From positions 112,317 to 176,316 of the forward strand of contig JAAFJE010000014.1 in assembly GCA_013298025.1 (NCBI GenBank): DNA of 64,000 bases. Direction: 5' to 3'. Each line of letters starts with the position of its first letter. Positions within the stretch are counted from its first letter, which is position 1. Made by a program: the position numbers and the translations under genes. Origin of the DNA: Cytophagales bacterium. GTDB lineage: Bacteria > Bacteroidota > Bacteroidia > Cytophagales > Spirosomataceae. The notes beneath the pieces were generated by a model. It was not told the DNA's origin. It saw nothing but the letters and a program-made list of their open reading frames with translations, and searched no databases. Of the stretch, positions 17,489 to 26,271 are shown in pieces.

Positions 17489-19441
17489 ATGAGATATATA
17501 AAAATAGGTGCATGTATCCTGACCCTTTTCACAACAGTATCATGCCACGATATATTAACAGAAGAAGTAGTTACAGACCGTCCCAATTCGTATTTTGATA
17601 CAGATGCAGGTATTTTGGCTGGTGTAGTAGGTGCTTATAACCAAACATTTGCTATCCCTTTCAATGGCGAAGCAACTTTTGCCACAACAAACTACGGAAC
17701 AGATGAGTTTGTGGTAGGTGGTGACCAATCAAACAGCCCTTGGAATAACTACGATGGCGGTTTGAAGTCTATCGTTACTACAGTTACATCAAATACCGTT
17801 CCTGCTGAAAGAGCATGGGATATGTACTATAATGCTATCGGTTTGACCAATCAGGTGATAAAGTCGGCACTTGCCAGTACTTCAACAAATGCCGCCATTA
17901 AGAAAACTGCATTAGGTGAGGCTTACTTTATGCGTGCTTTCAACTATTTGAAACTCGTGCGTCAGTACGGTGGTGTACCTATCAAAACAAGTGTAAGTAC
18001 AACAGTTGAAACCGAGTTTTCACGTGCTACAGCCCAAGAAGTATATGCTTTTGTTATTGATGATTTGAAAAATGCTTATAGCCTCTTAGATAATACTGGC
18101 CCAAGCCCTCAAAAAATCACGAAAGATGCGGCGGCTCATTACTTAGCAAAAGCATACCTTTCGAGAGCAAGTGAAATCAACGATTCATGGAATACCTCAA
18201 CCAAAGCTGCCGACTTGGCAGAGGTAGTAAAACTTTCTGACGAAGTTATCGCAAGACACCCATTGGCAGCCAATTATGGTTCACTTTGGGCTTGGGATAA
18301 AGTGAATGCCCCAAGTGAGTCACTGACAGAATTGATTCTTTCGGCTCAATTCTCAAACGATGCCTTATCAACTACGTCTAATACACAACACCTGTATTTT
18401 ACCGCTCGTTACGATGATTTACCCTATATGCAACGAGATTTGACAGGGATGCGTCCATTCAGCCGTTTAGCTCCTTCGTATTTTACCTATTCGGTATTTG
18501 ACCAAGTAAATGACTCTCGTTTCTGGAAAAGTTTTAGAACGAAATCAAGAGTTAATAAAGGAAGCGGTAATTATGTAAACGGTGACTTAGGCATTATGTA
18601 CATCGTCAATAGCCCAGACGATAAGCGCTTTGCTAAATCCAACTATGTAGATGAGATGGTATATGCAAAAACAGGGAAAAAAATCCCTCACGTATATGTT
18701 GCTTATTCGACAGATGGCAAAAATTTATTGGGCGGTGTAAGATTCCCATCATTAAGCAAATATTTTGATGGTGCTCGTATCGGTTTTAATGATGTAAATG
18801 GTTTTAGAGATGTGGTACTTGCCAGATCAGCAGAAACGTATTTGATGGCAGCAGAAGCCAAAGTACGCTTGGCCAACCTTGGTGCAGGTTCTTATGACGA
18901 TGCCTTGCCATACATCAATGCCGTAAGAAAAAGAGCTGCATTTAAAGCTGGAGAAGATAGAGCAGCTTATGCTGATGGTGCAGCCGCCTTTGCGGTATCA
19001 ACATCAGGACAAAGCACGAGCATCAACTCTTATTTTACAGAAAACTCATACTATGAGTCAACAGGGATTGACCCTACTACCGCAGCAACGGTATTAGACA
19101 TCACCAGTTCAACTAACTTACCAGCACAAGACGTAGCGGTTATCAATAAATTGGGTTATACTTCGATGTATGATAAGATGTTATGTTTGGTATTGAACGA
19201 AAAAACAAGAGAACTATGCGGTGAGTTCCACCGTTGGGAAGACTTGGCTAGAACTAAAACCTTGCTTGCTAGAGCGAAGGCTTATAACTTGGCTACTCCG
19301 GGTACAACTGGTGCTGCGGCTAATATCAAAGATTACCACTTGTTGCGTCCAATTCCACAGACGTTCCTTGATGGTATCACCAAGAATGGTATTCCTTTAA
19401 CAGGTGCTGAAAAACAAGCCATGCAAAACCCTGGCTACTAA
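17489..19441 (+). CDS. SusD/RagB family nutrient-binding lipoprotein
   Basis: About 650 residues. The start at MRYIKIGACILTLF is preferred over a TTG eleven codons earlier because it gives a proper lipoprotein signal (TTVSC). The SusD pattern is clear: ILTEEVVTDRPNSYF after the lipobox, the TPR-like helices with FMRAFNYLKLVRQYGGVPI, and the C-terminal RELCGEFHRWEDLARTKTLL. It forms the substrate-binding lid of the SusC channel. A terminator closes the two-gene operon, directly followed by the RHS remnants. Confidence 0.95.
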   Translation: MRYIKIGACILTLFTTVSCHDILTEEVVTDRPNSYFDTDAGILAGVVGAYNQTFAIPFNGEATFATTNYGTDEFVVGGDQSNSPWNNYDGGLKSIVTTVTSNTVPAERAWDMYYNAIGLTNQVIKSALASTSTNAAIKKTALGEAYFMRAFNYLKLVRQYGGVPIKTSVSTTVETEFSRATAQEVYAFVIDDLKNAYSLLDNTGPSPQKITKDAAAHYLAKAYLSRASEINDSWNTSTKAADLAEVVKLSDEVIARHPLAANYGSLWAWDKVNAPSESLTELILSAQFSNDALSTTSNTQHLYFTARYDDLPYMQRDLTGMRPFSRLAPSYFTYSVFDQVNDSRFWKSFRTKSRVNKGSGNYVNGDLGIMYIVNSPDDKRFAKSNYVDEMVYAKTGKKIPHVYVAYSTDGKNLLGGVRFPSLSKYFDGARIGFNDVNGFRDVVLARSAETYLMAAEAKVRLANLGAGSYDDALPYINAVRKRAAFKAGEDRAAYADGAAAFAVSTSGQSTSINSYFTENSYYESTGIDPTTAATVLDITSSTNLPAQDVAVINKLGYTSMYDKMLCLVLNEKTRELCGEFHRWEDLARTKTLLARAKAYNLATPGTTGAAANIKDYHLLRPIPQTFLDGITKNGIPLTGAEKQAMQNPGY

Positions 19442-19465
19442 GCCAAGTAAAATACTATAAATTAC

Positions 19466-19505
19466 AAAATCGGCATTTTTCTGATAGAAGAATGCCGATT
19501 TTTCT
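19466..19505 (+). terminator. Intrinsic terminator of the susCD operon
   Basis: AAATCGGCATT pairs with AATGCCGATTT across a 13-nt loop and is followed by TTTCTT. The RHS remnant begins almost immediately after, which puts the insertion point of the toxin region at the operon's end. Confidence 0.8.
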
Positions 19506-19512
19506 TGCTTAA

Positions 19513-20424
19513 AAGCGACCAAAAGCTTACACCGCTTTTGGCATAGCCATTAGTAGCGATGTAAGCAAAAACAAGTATCTTTATAACGGCAAAGAGCTAC
19601 AAGACGGCACCAACTGGCTAGACTATGGTGCTAGAATGTACTACCCTGAGTTGAGGAGATGGATGGCGGTTGACCCCAAAAGTGAAAAATATGTCAGTTT
19701 TTCAACGTATAGTTATGCCTTAAATGACCCTATTTTGTTTGTAGATCCAGATGGGAGAGATATTGATATTAGCCAAATGAAGGATAAAGAATCAATAGAA
19801 GCATTAAAGCGTATATTATCTACAAAAGAAGGTTTTAAATTTTTCTCTCAGTATGCTAATAAAGGAAATCTAAATGTTGGGGGAAAAGTATTTTCTTTTG
19901 CTAAAAATGGAGTTTACTCTAAAAATACTATTTCGTTTAGAGATATGGGTGCTACAAAAGATGCTGACGGTGTACGAACATTTGGAATAACAACGCCTTT
20001 AGATAAAGATAAGGGTTTGAAGATAGGGAATGATTTTACATATGATATACGAAATGGTGTGAATTTTAATGTTGCAATAGATAATACATTGTCTACCGAA
20101 AAAGCAGCGGAAACTATCCTACATGAAACAACTTTACATGTTGAGTCAGAGACAAATCGTCTTAATTCGATATCTAATCAACTTAATAAAAAATCTTTAA
20201 ATTTAGAAACATATGATTACGCAAAAGCATTGAACAATATTTATTACCCTAATAAAGATCATCAAATTTTAACAAGTGGACAGGCATCTAAGTATTTAAA
20301 TATAACGAATCAACTTGATAAGCTACAAAAAACCAATGGAACACACATGAAAATTTATAACGAAGATATGAAAGCTCAAAAAACTGTAATCAATAATGCA
20401 AGGAGAATATATGGGCAACAATAA
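19513..20424 (+). pseudogene. 5'-truncated RHS core with toxin tip (HETTLH protein)
   Basis: The frame is open from just after a stop at 19510-19512 and begins in the middle of the RHS-associated core (YTAFGIAISSDVSKNKYLYN, then LDYGARMYYPELRRWMAVDP). The large N-terminal RHS shell is missing, so this is a displaced tip. The next 220 residues form a distinct toxin-type domain with AETILHETTLHVESETNRL, a HExxxH motif that may bind metal. The first 155 bp are almost identical to those of the second RHS remnant at 21250-21405. A candidate immunity gene follows after 62 bp. An internal ATG at 19636 could give a shorter product, but secretion would be lost. Confidence 0.7.
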
Positions 20425-20486
20425 AAGTTGCTGTATTCTTTAGTTTAGTTTAAATATTTTATCATTAAAAAAATTTATTTATAGAT

Positions 20487-20961
20487 ATGGTTAAGTTAAA
20501 AGTAATAATAATTTTAATATTTAACTTAGGATTTTTAATATTAGGTTCTTGTACGGATTCAAAAAAAGATAAAGTTAAAGTTTATTACATCACGTTTGAA
20601 AAAAAATATACCCTTCCACGAGGAATAGAAGTAAATGGTTTAAAACAAGGATTATGGATTACATACAATAGTGTAGGTTTTTTACAAAATATTGAGACTT
20701 ACGTGGATGGTTTAGTGCAAGGTGAGACAGTAACCTATAATGAACACGGCATAATTGTTCAAAAAGCAGAAGTTCATCAGGGTAAATATAGAGGTAAATT
20801 TGAGTGTTATAGTGACAAGGGGGGGGCAAACGATTAAGGGGAGATATTTTGATAACAAAAAAATAGGTGATTGGTTTTATTACGATGATAATGGTGTGTT
20901 AACTGAGCAAGAAAAATGGGATAATGGAAAGATGTTAAGTAAAAAAGTATTCAAAAAGTGA
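20487..20961 (+). pseudogene. YwqK-like immunity lipoprotein, frameshifted at a poly-G run
   Basis: The first frame (116 codons, stop at 20837) has a lipoprotein signal with lipobox ILGSC and MORN-like repeats (GLKQGLWITYN, GLVQGETVTYNEHG). At a run of eight G at about 20819-20826 the frame is lost. With one G fewer it would continue for about 40 more codons with matching repeats (IGDWFYYDDNGVLTEQEKW) and end KKVFKK. The protein resembles YwqK-family antitoxin or immunity proteins and pairs with the preceding toxin tip. The shift may be phase variation by slippage, decay or a sequencing error. Confidence 0.65.
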
Positions 20962-20962
20962 T

Positions 20963-21106
20963 GCTCATCCCCCTCGCTGGTCTAAGTGTTTTTTCTCGCC
21001 GTTGTTGGTGTTTTTTCACCAACAACTCATGCGTCAGCAACATAACAAGTATGAAGTACACCATAGACAAGCGGTACAGCTAGGGCTTGCGTCGGGGCGT
21101 TGGTGA
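20963..21106 (+). repeat. RHS-region spacer block, copy 1
   Basis: This block starts CCTCGCTGGTCTAAGTG and includes a hairpin GTTGTTGGTG/CACCAACAAC. It ends with GCTTGCGTCGGGGCGTTGG shared with copy 5. A translated part (KYEVHHRQAVQLGLASGR) recurs in copy 3, suggesting it was once coding. The second RHS remnant starts directly after it. Confidence 0.7.
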
Positions 21107-22150
21107 TGCGTAGTAAAGTTAAATACAAGCTACGTAGCAGGTGCCAGCACGGGTAAGTACCGCTATTACTACAACCTAGCCGACCACCTAGGCAATATAC
21201 GGGTAGTAGTAAGCGACGATGCCAACGCCACCCAAGTACAAACCAACGATTACACCGCTTTTGGCCTAGCCATTAGTAGCGATGTAAGCAAAAACAAGTA
21301 TCTTTATAACGGCAAAGAGCTACAAGACGGCACCAACTGGCTAGACTATGGGGCTAGAATGTATTATCCTGAGTTGGGGAGATGGATGGCGGTGGACCCG
21401 TTGGCAGAAGCAGATGAGGACTTTTCACCTTACTTATACACCTCTAATAATCCCATACTAAATATAGACCTCTTTGGATTAACAGATGTTACTGGAGATG
21501 GAAAAGACGACGGAACACTGTTACCAGAAGTTACTGTTACTGCTAAAAGAAGCCAAAGCACACTCAATAACATTCAGCTTGCACTTGATGTTGTAGGACT
21601 TTATCCAGCAGCAGGTACTGTTGCTGGAATTATTAATGGAGGAATAGACATTTATAGAGGTAATTATGGTTCAGCAGGGTTAAACTTCCTATCAGCTATC
21701 CCTCTACTAGGAACAGCAATGAAAGGAACGAAGTTTGCTGTGATGGGGGCAAAAGCCATGAGTAGCATGGCGAAAATGAAGGTGGTGAAAAGTGCGTTGG
21801 CTTTTACATACAAAACGCTACCTTCTGTTAAAGGAATGCAAAAACATCATATTTTGCCCAAAGCCTTACTTGATAATTACAACTTTAGATCAATATTTAA
21901 ACAAGCTGGATTTAATATTAATGAAGGTCGAAATATAATGTACTTGGATGAAGTTTTTCACGGTAATCATCCAGAATATACAGAAAGGGTTGCTGAACGA
22001 TTAACTGAAATTATACAGAATAATAATGGAACACTGACGATAGGAGATATTAAAAGTGTTATTTCAGAATTTAAAAAATTAACAAATGAAGCAGCCACTG
22101 ATTGGAAACAATTAGGAGGTCCAAACTTAAATGATGCATTTAGATGGTGA
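21107..22150 (+). pseudogene. 5'-truncated RHS core with AHH/HNH nuclease toxin tip
   Basis: The frame is open from a stop at 21104-21106 and lacks a good start; an internal ATG lies at 21359. It encodes the last part of the RHS core (YYYNLADHLGNIRVVVSDDA, then LDYGARMYYPELGRWMAVDP). A linker with a hydrophobic helix follows, then a C-terminal nuclease domain with QKHHILPKALLDNYNFRS and FHGNHPEYTERV. These match the HNH/EndoVII fold of AHH-type toxins, with a likely general-base His pair in HHILPK. It is a displaced orphan tip of a polymorphic toxin. Its stop overlaps the start of the immunity gene at 22144, a coupled toxin-immunity pair. Confidence 0.75.
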
Positions 22151-22881
22151 TTAAAAATATAACTTTAGATTTCAGAGAAATGGGCGGAGATTCTGAACCC
22201 AAAACCGTAGGTGTCCGTGATGGTGCTGGACAAGTAATTTTTGATGAATTTTTTTTCAATAATCATCCTCATTACAAAACCATTTTTTTTCATGATGTAC
22301 TAAATGATAGAGATAGGTGGAAAAAATGGGTTAAATGGAAGTCCTATGGAAGTACTTTATCTAAAATTAAATTAGACAAAGTAGCCAAGCATACGGATAA
22401 TATGAACGCTATTGGATTGTTTAGAGGTATGTTCGTTAGTAATCGGTTCAAAGAAATATTAGAAACTGCTAATTTGCCCAACCACCATTTTTTTGAACTA
22501 ACGTTTGTTCAAGGCGAAAAAGTTATTGATGGCTACTGGTGGTTTTGTTTTGATTATGAAACAGGAGAAAATACCGTTGATTTTTCAAAATGCGAATACA
22601 ATCTACGTGATCATAAGCGAATATTTGGAGAAAACTTTTCAATAGATATTCAATCTTATCAAGATTACCTAAATATTTTTTATACAACAGGAAGAGCAAT
22701 ACAAGTAACAGAGTTAGTATTTAATTCAAACTTTGATTCTAAGTTAGATATTTTTGGGACACAGTTTTTAACAAATCAGGTATATATATCCGCAAAACTC
22801 CATAAAAAATTGCAAGAAGAAAATATTACAGGATATAGAGCAGGTTATCCTATTTTTGAGTTGGGCTATATTATGATGTAA
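22144..22881 (+). CDS. Candidate immunity protein for the AHH-type nuclease
   Basis: This 245-residue soluble protein has no signal peptide. Its ATG lies within the end of the toxin frame (ATGGTGA). It is clearly paralogous to the protein at 23148-23888: both share VxDGAGQ or VTHGAGQ near residue 25, a conserved DGYWWF segment, TGENTVDFSKCEY, and LDIFGTQFL. Both follow related toxin 3' ends. The family is not recognised with certainty. Function as a cytoplasmic inhibitor of the upstream nuclease is inferred from position and coupling. Confidence 0.75.
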   Translation: MVIKNITLDFREMGGDSEPKTVGVRDGAGQVIFDEFFFNNHPHYKTIFFHDVLNDRDRWKKWVKWKSYGSTLSKIKLDKVAKHTDNMNAIGLFRGMFVSNRFKEILETANLPNHHFFELTFVQGEKVIDGYWWFCFDYETGENTVDFSKCEYNLRDHKRIFGENFSIDIQSYQDYLNIFYTTGRAIQVTELVFNSNFDSKLDIFGTQFLTNQVYISAKLHKKLQEENITGYRAGYPIFELGYIMM

Positions 22882-22936
22882 GTTGCGTTAAACTGAAAAC
22901 TCCGTCTGGTCGTTTTCTCCGTTGATTTCTATGACA

Positions 22937-23099
22937 AACCCCTCGCTGGTCTAAGTGTTTTTTCACTTAGACCCACAAATAAATGCAGTCTTTGACTGCA
23001 CTCAAATACAAAGCTATAACTAGGGCTTGCATCTAGTCGCAGTCGGAAACTGCTTTTTATTGGGCGTTCCAAGTTATTAAACTTGAAACAGCAAGGGGC
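22937..23099 (+). repeat. RHS-region spacer block, copy 2
   Basis: The block holds a perfect 10-bp hairpin GGTCTAAGTG/CACTTAGACC, a second hairpin GCAGTC/GACTGC, and ends TTAAACTTGAAACAGCAAGG. It replaces the RHS core expected between an immunity gene and the next toxin tip. Confidence 0.75.
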
Positions 23100-23166
23100 A
23101 GAAGGAGCATACAAGACGGTGGGGACAACTTTAAACAATTATTTTAAATGGCATATTATATATTAA
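23095..23166 (+). pseudogene. 3' remnant of an AHH-type toxin
   Basis: Only 23 codons remain (GAEGAYKTVGTTLNNYFKW, then HIIY and stop). The end TTLNNYFKW aligns with PNLNDAFRW at the end of the intact nuclease tip at 22150, so it is the tail of a paralogous toxin. Its stop overlaps the following immunity gene, as in the intact pair. Confidence 0.6.
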
Positions 23167-23888
23167 CAGAATCGGTAGAACCAAAAATTGTTGGAGTTAC
23201 TCATGGAGCAGGGCAAACTGCTTATAGCGACAAGTTTGTTGACAAAAATCAATGGTATGATGATATATTTTTTGGTGAAAGAGGTAAAGATGGATGGCGA
23301 TTATGGGCTGAAATTACCAAATATGCTCAACCTTTGGTTGAAGTTGAAATGGAAAAGAAAGCAAAGTTTACAGATTATATAGGCTTCTCTATGAGGGGTT
23401 TTATTGTAAACAATAAGTTTCGAGAGATTTTAGAAAGCTCTCATTTACCTCAAAAACACAAATTTTTAGAAACGACATTGATACAAAAAGATAAAATTAT
23501 AGATGGCTATTGGTGGTTTGTGTATGACATGGAAACAGGGGAAAACACTGTTGATTTTTCCAAATGTGAATACGATTTATGCTATCACAAACAAAAAATG
23601 GGTGATGATTTTATGGTTAATATCCAAACGTATAAAGATTATTTGAATGTTTTTTATGAAACTGGAAGTGCCATAAGAGTTTCAAAATTGGTATTCAACA
23701 AGAATTTTGACAGAGAGTTAGATATTTTTGGAACACAATTTTTAAGTTTGAAAAATTATGTTTCAGAAAGACTCTTAAAAAAGATGGAAAAAGCTAAGAT
23801 AACAGGCTATGAAGCAATATCTCCCGAAAGGGCAAGACAAAGAGCAGAAAGATTTAATGATATTTATTGTGAGTTAATATTTCAATAA
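23148..23888 (+). CDS. Candidate immunity protein, paralog of 22144-22881
   Basis: This 246-residue protein shares with the protein at 22144-22881 the segments GVTHGAGQ, DGYWWF, TGENTVDFSKCEYDL and LDIFGTQFLS, and has the same length. Its start overlaps the tail of a decayed related toxin. It looks like an orphan immunity gene kept after loss of the toxin, which could protect against competitors using the same nuclease. No signal peptide. Family name not assigned. Confidence 0.7.
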   Translation: MAYYILTESVEPKIVGVTHGAGQTAYSDKFVDKNQWYDDIFFGERGKDGWRLWAEITKYAQPLVEVEMEKKAKFTDYIGFSMRGFIVNNKFREILESSHLPQKHKFLETTLIQKDKIIDGYWWFVYDMETGENTVDFSKCEYDLCYHKQKMGDDFMVNIQTYKDYLNVFYETGSAIRVSKLVFNKNFDRELDIFGTQFLSLKNYVSERLLKKMEKAKITGYEAISPERARQRAERFNDIYCELIFQ

Positions 23889-24166
23889 CTCGCCGTTATT
23901 GGTGTTATTTGACCAACAACTCATGCGTCAGCAACACCAAGTATGAAGTACACCATAAACAAGAGGTACAAATAGGGCTTGCGTCTGGTCGCAGTCGGAG
24001 ACTGCTTTTTATTGGGCGTTCTAAGTTGTTAAACTTCCTACAACCGATTTTTAACATATTGATTATTAGTAAATTACTAATACAATTTCACTTTCAAATA
24101 TAAAGCTATCGGTTGTTTGGCTTTTGTGCAAAAATCGTTTTTTGTGGGGGCTTGAAACAGCAAGGG
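23888..24166 (+). repeat. RHS-region spacer block, copy 3, with a 114-bp insert
   Basis: It opens CTCGCCGTTATTGGTG and encodes KYEVHHKQEVQIGLASGR as copy 1 does. It then follows copies 2 and 4 up to TTGTTAAACTT. At 24037-24150 a segment absent from the other copies is inserted, with inner inverted repeats ACAACCGAT/ATCGGTTGT. The shared CTTGAAACAGCAAGGG resumes after it. Confidence 0.65.
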
Positions 24167-24230
24167 TAGATTGGTTACTGGGAGTTAGTGGTGTACGAAA
24201 GTTTGGTTTTATCTTTCAAATAAAATTGGT

Positions 24231-24289
24231 GTAGTGGCAACTCTTGCAGTTGCCACACTCAACATAGCAACCGCAAGGGTTGCCACTAC
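24231..24289. repeat. REP-like palindrome, family A
   Basis: GTAGTGGCAACTCTTGC and GCAAGGGTTGCCACTAC form a long imperfect stem. The same palindrome family stands at 58429-58489, 34 kb away in the caspase island, so it is a dispersed extragenic repeat. Confidence 0.65.
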
Positions 24290-24351
24290 GGCAAAGAATG
24301 CGAATAATAAGAACGCTCTTGAACAAAATAAAATCTTTCTTACAGACCTAA

Positions 24352-24456
24352 CTGGGAGTAGTAAATTCAAATGGTGACTATATTTATGCCAGAATTGTAT
24401 ATCCAGCCTTGAGCAATTCACAAATAGAAAGTGTGCTAAAAAAACTTAAAAAATGA
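24352..24456 (+). pseudogene. 3' remnant of an RHS toxin
   Basis: About 34 codons are open after a stop and end in TGA (YIYARIVYPALSNSQIESV, then LKKLKK). The TGA overlaps the ATG of the next gene (ATGA). By analogy with the intact pairs this is the tail of a lost toxin cognate to the following gene. The toxin type cannot be read. Confidence 0.5.
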
Positions 24457-25118
24457 TATGTAAAAAATATATACTGCGGACAGTTGTTCTCTTGATGTTT
24501 TTCATACAGAGCTGTACGAGTACGCTTAACTATGTAGGGGAATACCATTCAAAGTATTCTCCTTATGGAGTAACTCTCAACATAGATTCCACTTTTAATT
24601 TTTATCAAAATAAAGAGTTTAACTATGAATATTCACAGGGTAAATGGATATTTCAATCTTCAAATCAATTATCGCTTAGTAGCAAAATTCAAAGTAAATA
24701 TCTCTCCCTAAAAATGGATACCTCTTTTGTAGAAGAGAATAAAATCCATGATTCCTTAAAAGTGCATTTTGAAATATCTAATATGGAAGATGAATTGAAG
24801 GCGTACTATATTCTCCAAGTTTTTAGCGATTCTTTTCTTGTTAAGGAGCAATTCTGCAATGACTCAATTTTCTATCTTCCAGTGAATAGAAATAAAAATA
24901 TAGTTATGAAAATTAAATCAGATTCAAGAATGCCAGGTAGAATGTTTGGTGGTATATGTACAGAATCTATCAATAGAATCAACAGAGAAACAAAAATAAA
25001 TATTAACTGGATTGATTCGCTTTATAATTTTCAAATCATAAAACACGAAATAATTGATGTTCACAAGGATAAAATTAGGTTTAGAAACCATTGGTTAAAT
25101 CGTAAAAATTTAAAGTAA
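24453..25118 (+). CDS. Lipoprotein, candidate immunity protein
   Basis: This 221-residue protein has a lipoprotein signal (hydrophobic stretch then FIQSC), so it is anchored in a membrane facing the periplasm. The mature part is beta-rich (YVGEYHSKYSPYGVTLNID and following). It is not recognised as a known family. Its ATG overlaps the end of a toxin remnant and it is flanked by spacer blocks, so an orphan immunity role is inferred. A membrane-facing lipoprotein would fit a toxin acting in the periplasm or membrane. Confidence 0.6.
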   Translation: MICKKYILRTVVLLMFFIQSCTSTLNYVGEYHSKYSPYGVTLNIDSTFNFYQNKEFNYEYSQGKWIFQSSNQLSLSSKIQSKYLSLKMDTSFVEENKIHDSLKVHFEISNMEDELKAYYILQVFSDSFLVKEQFCNDSIFYLPVNRNKNIVMKIKSDSRMPGRMFGGICTESINRINRETKININWIDSLYNFQIIKHEIIDVHKDKIRFRNHWLNRKNLK

Positions 25119-25122
25119 AAGC

Positions 25123-25310
25123 CCCCTCACTGGTCTAAGTGTTTTTTTTTCACTTAGACCCAACAAATAAATGCAGTCTTTGGCTGCACTCAAATACAAA
25201 GCTTTACTTCGCCGTATAAACAAGCGGTACAGCTAGGGCTTGCGTCTAGTCGCAGTCGGAGACTGCTTTTTATTGGGCGTTCCAAGTTGTTAAACTTGAA
25301 ACAGCAAGGG
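25123..25310 (+). repeat. RHS-region spacer block, copy 4
   Basis: Same order as copy 2: the GGTCTAAGTG/CACTTAGACC hairpin, the TGCAGTC/GGCTGCA region, GCTTGCGTCTAGTCGCAG, and the end GTTAAACTTGAAACAGC. Confidence 0.75.
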
Positions 25311-25374
25311 ACTTAATAAAAAGACCAGACAATACCCTAACTTCACAGTTACTCAAATTCGTTCAAGAAAATGA
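25309..25374 (+). pseudogene. 3' remnant of an RHS toxin
   Basis: Twenty-one codons follow the spacer block in frame (GTNKKTRQYPNFTVTQIRSR, then K) and stop at a TGA overlapping the next gene's ATG. It is read as a toxin tail by analogy with the intact cassettes. The call rests on position rather than homology. Confidence 0.4.
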
Positions 25375-26045
25375 AAAAGACAAGATTCTTTCTGTTTATT
25401 ATAACACTTTTGTTATGTTGTAGTTTTTTTACGGGAAAAATTATAAATACTAATTCCCAAACATCGCAGGAATTACTAAAAATTTACAATAAAGCCCAAA
25501 TTTTGCCTTTGCCAATCCCTATACTTGATTCTACAAAGTATCAATTGGCTGATGGTTTTTACTTAAAAAAAGGAGAAATAAACACATTAATACAAAGTGG
25601 TTTTAAGATAGCACTAGGACATGAAAAATCAGATGTACATATTGGCGGTAAATTAAATTTTAATGATAACTTGAAATATATGCTTATAGATATTGAGTCT
25701 GTTAGTCAGGGTTCTTTTGGAGATGATTATTTAATTATTATTGGAGAAAACAATAAAATTATTGAACAATTTTTATTGTCTTCCTATGGAAAAAATGCTC
25801 CTGACGAGTCTTTATATGAAATCTTAAAAAACAAAACTATCCAAACAAAGACGATAACTGTTATCAAAACTGAAAAATTAGCTATTGATAAATATAATCC
25901 CAAGACACCTAAAAAACGTTTTTATTGTAAAGTAATAAGTACACAATTCCAAATTAATAATGGCAAAGTGGTAAAAATAAAAGAATCAACCCCGATATAT
26001 GATTATTTTATTTTTAATGGCGAATCTTTAGAAAAGCAAAGGTAA
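25371..26045 (+). CDS. Exported protein, candidate immunity protein
   Basis: This 224-residue protein begins with a hydrophobic signal (MKKTRFFLFIITLLLCCSFF) and has a mixed alpha-beta mature part. A central segment reads FGDDYLIIIGENNKIIEQFLL. The cysteines in the signal do not form a clear lipobox. It follows a toxin-tail remnant with an ATGA overlap and is bounded by spacer copies 4 and 5. The family is unknown; the immunity role is inferred from position. Confidence 0.6.
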   Translation: MKKTRFFLFIITLLLCCSFFTGKIINTNSQTSQELLKIYNKAQILPLPIPILDSTKYQLADGFYLKKGEINTLIQSGFKIALGHEKSDVHIGGKLNFNDNLKYMLIDIESVSQGSFGDDYLIIIGENNKIIEQFLLSSYGKNAPDESLYEILKNKTIQTKTITVIKTEKLAIDKYNPKTPKKRFYCKVISTQFQINNGKVVKIKESTPIYDYFIFNGESLEKQR

Positions 26046-26047
26046 GC

Positions 26048-26188
26048 TCCCCTCGCTGGTCTAAGTGTTTTTCCACTTAGACCCACAAATAAATGCAGTA
26101 TTTGGCTGCACTCAAATACAAAGCTTTACTTCGCCGTATAAACAAGTGGTACAGCTAGGGCTTGCGTCGGGGCGTTGGTGATGCGTAG
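26048..26188 (+). repeat. RHS-region spacer block, copy 5
   Basis: It carries the GGTCTAAGTG hairpin of copies 2 and 4 and the GTCGGGGCGTTGGTGATGCG end of copy 1. No toxin or immunity gene follows, so it marks the end of the RHS region beside the replication gene. Confidence 0.7.
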
Positions 26189-26271
26189 CGTGTACCTACA
26201 AATGGTTCTGTTCAGTGCTATGCCCGAGTGAAAGTTTTTGTCCTTGCTTCTTAGCATTTTGCCATAGCCTA

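Noticed and set aside
20963..26188. Integron cassettes with attC sites
   Set aside because: Single-gene cassettes with structured spacers suggested it, and one copy has ACCCAAC and GTTAAAC boxes. The boxes are not kept in the other copies, no integrase is present, and the spacers precede RHS tips.
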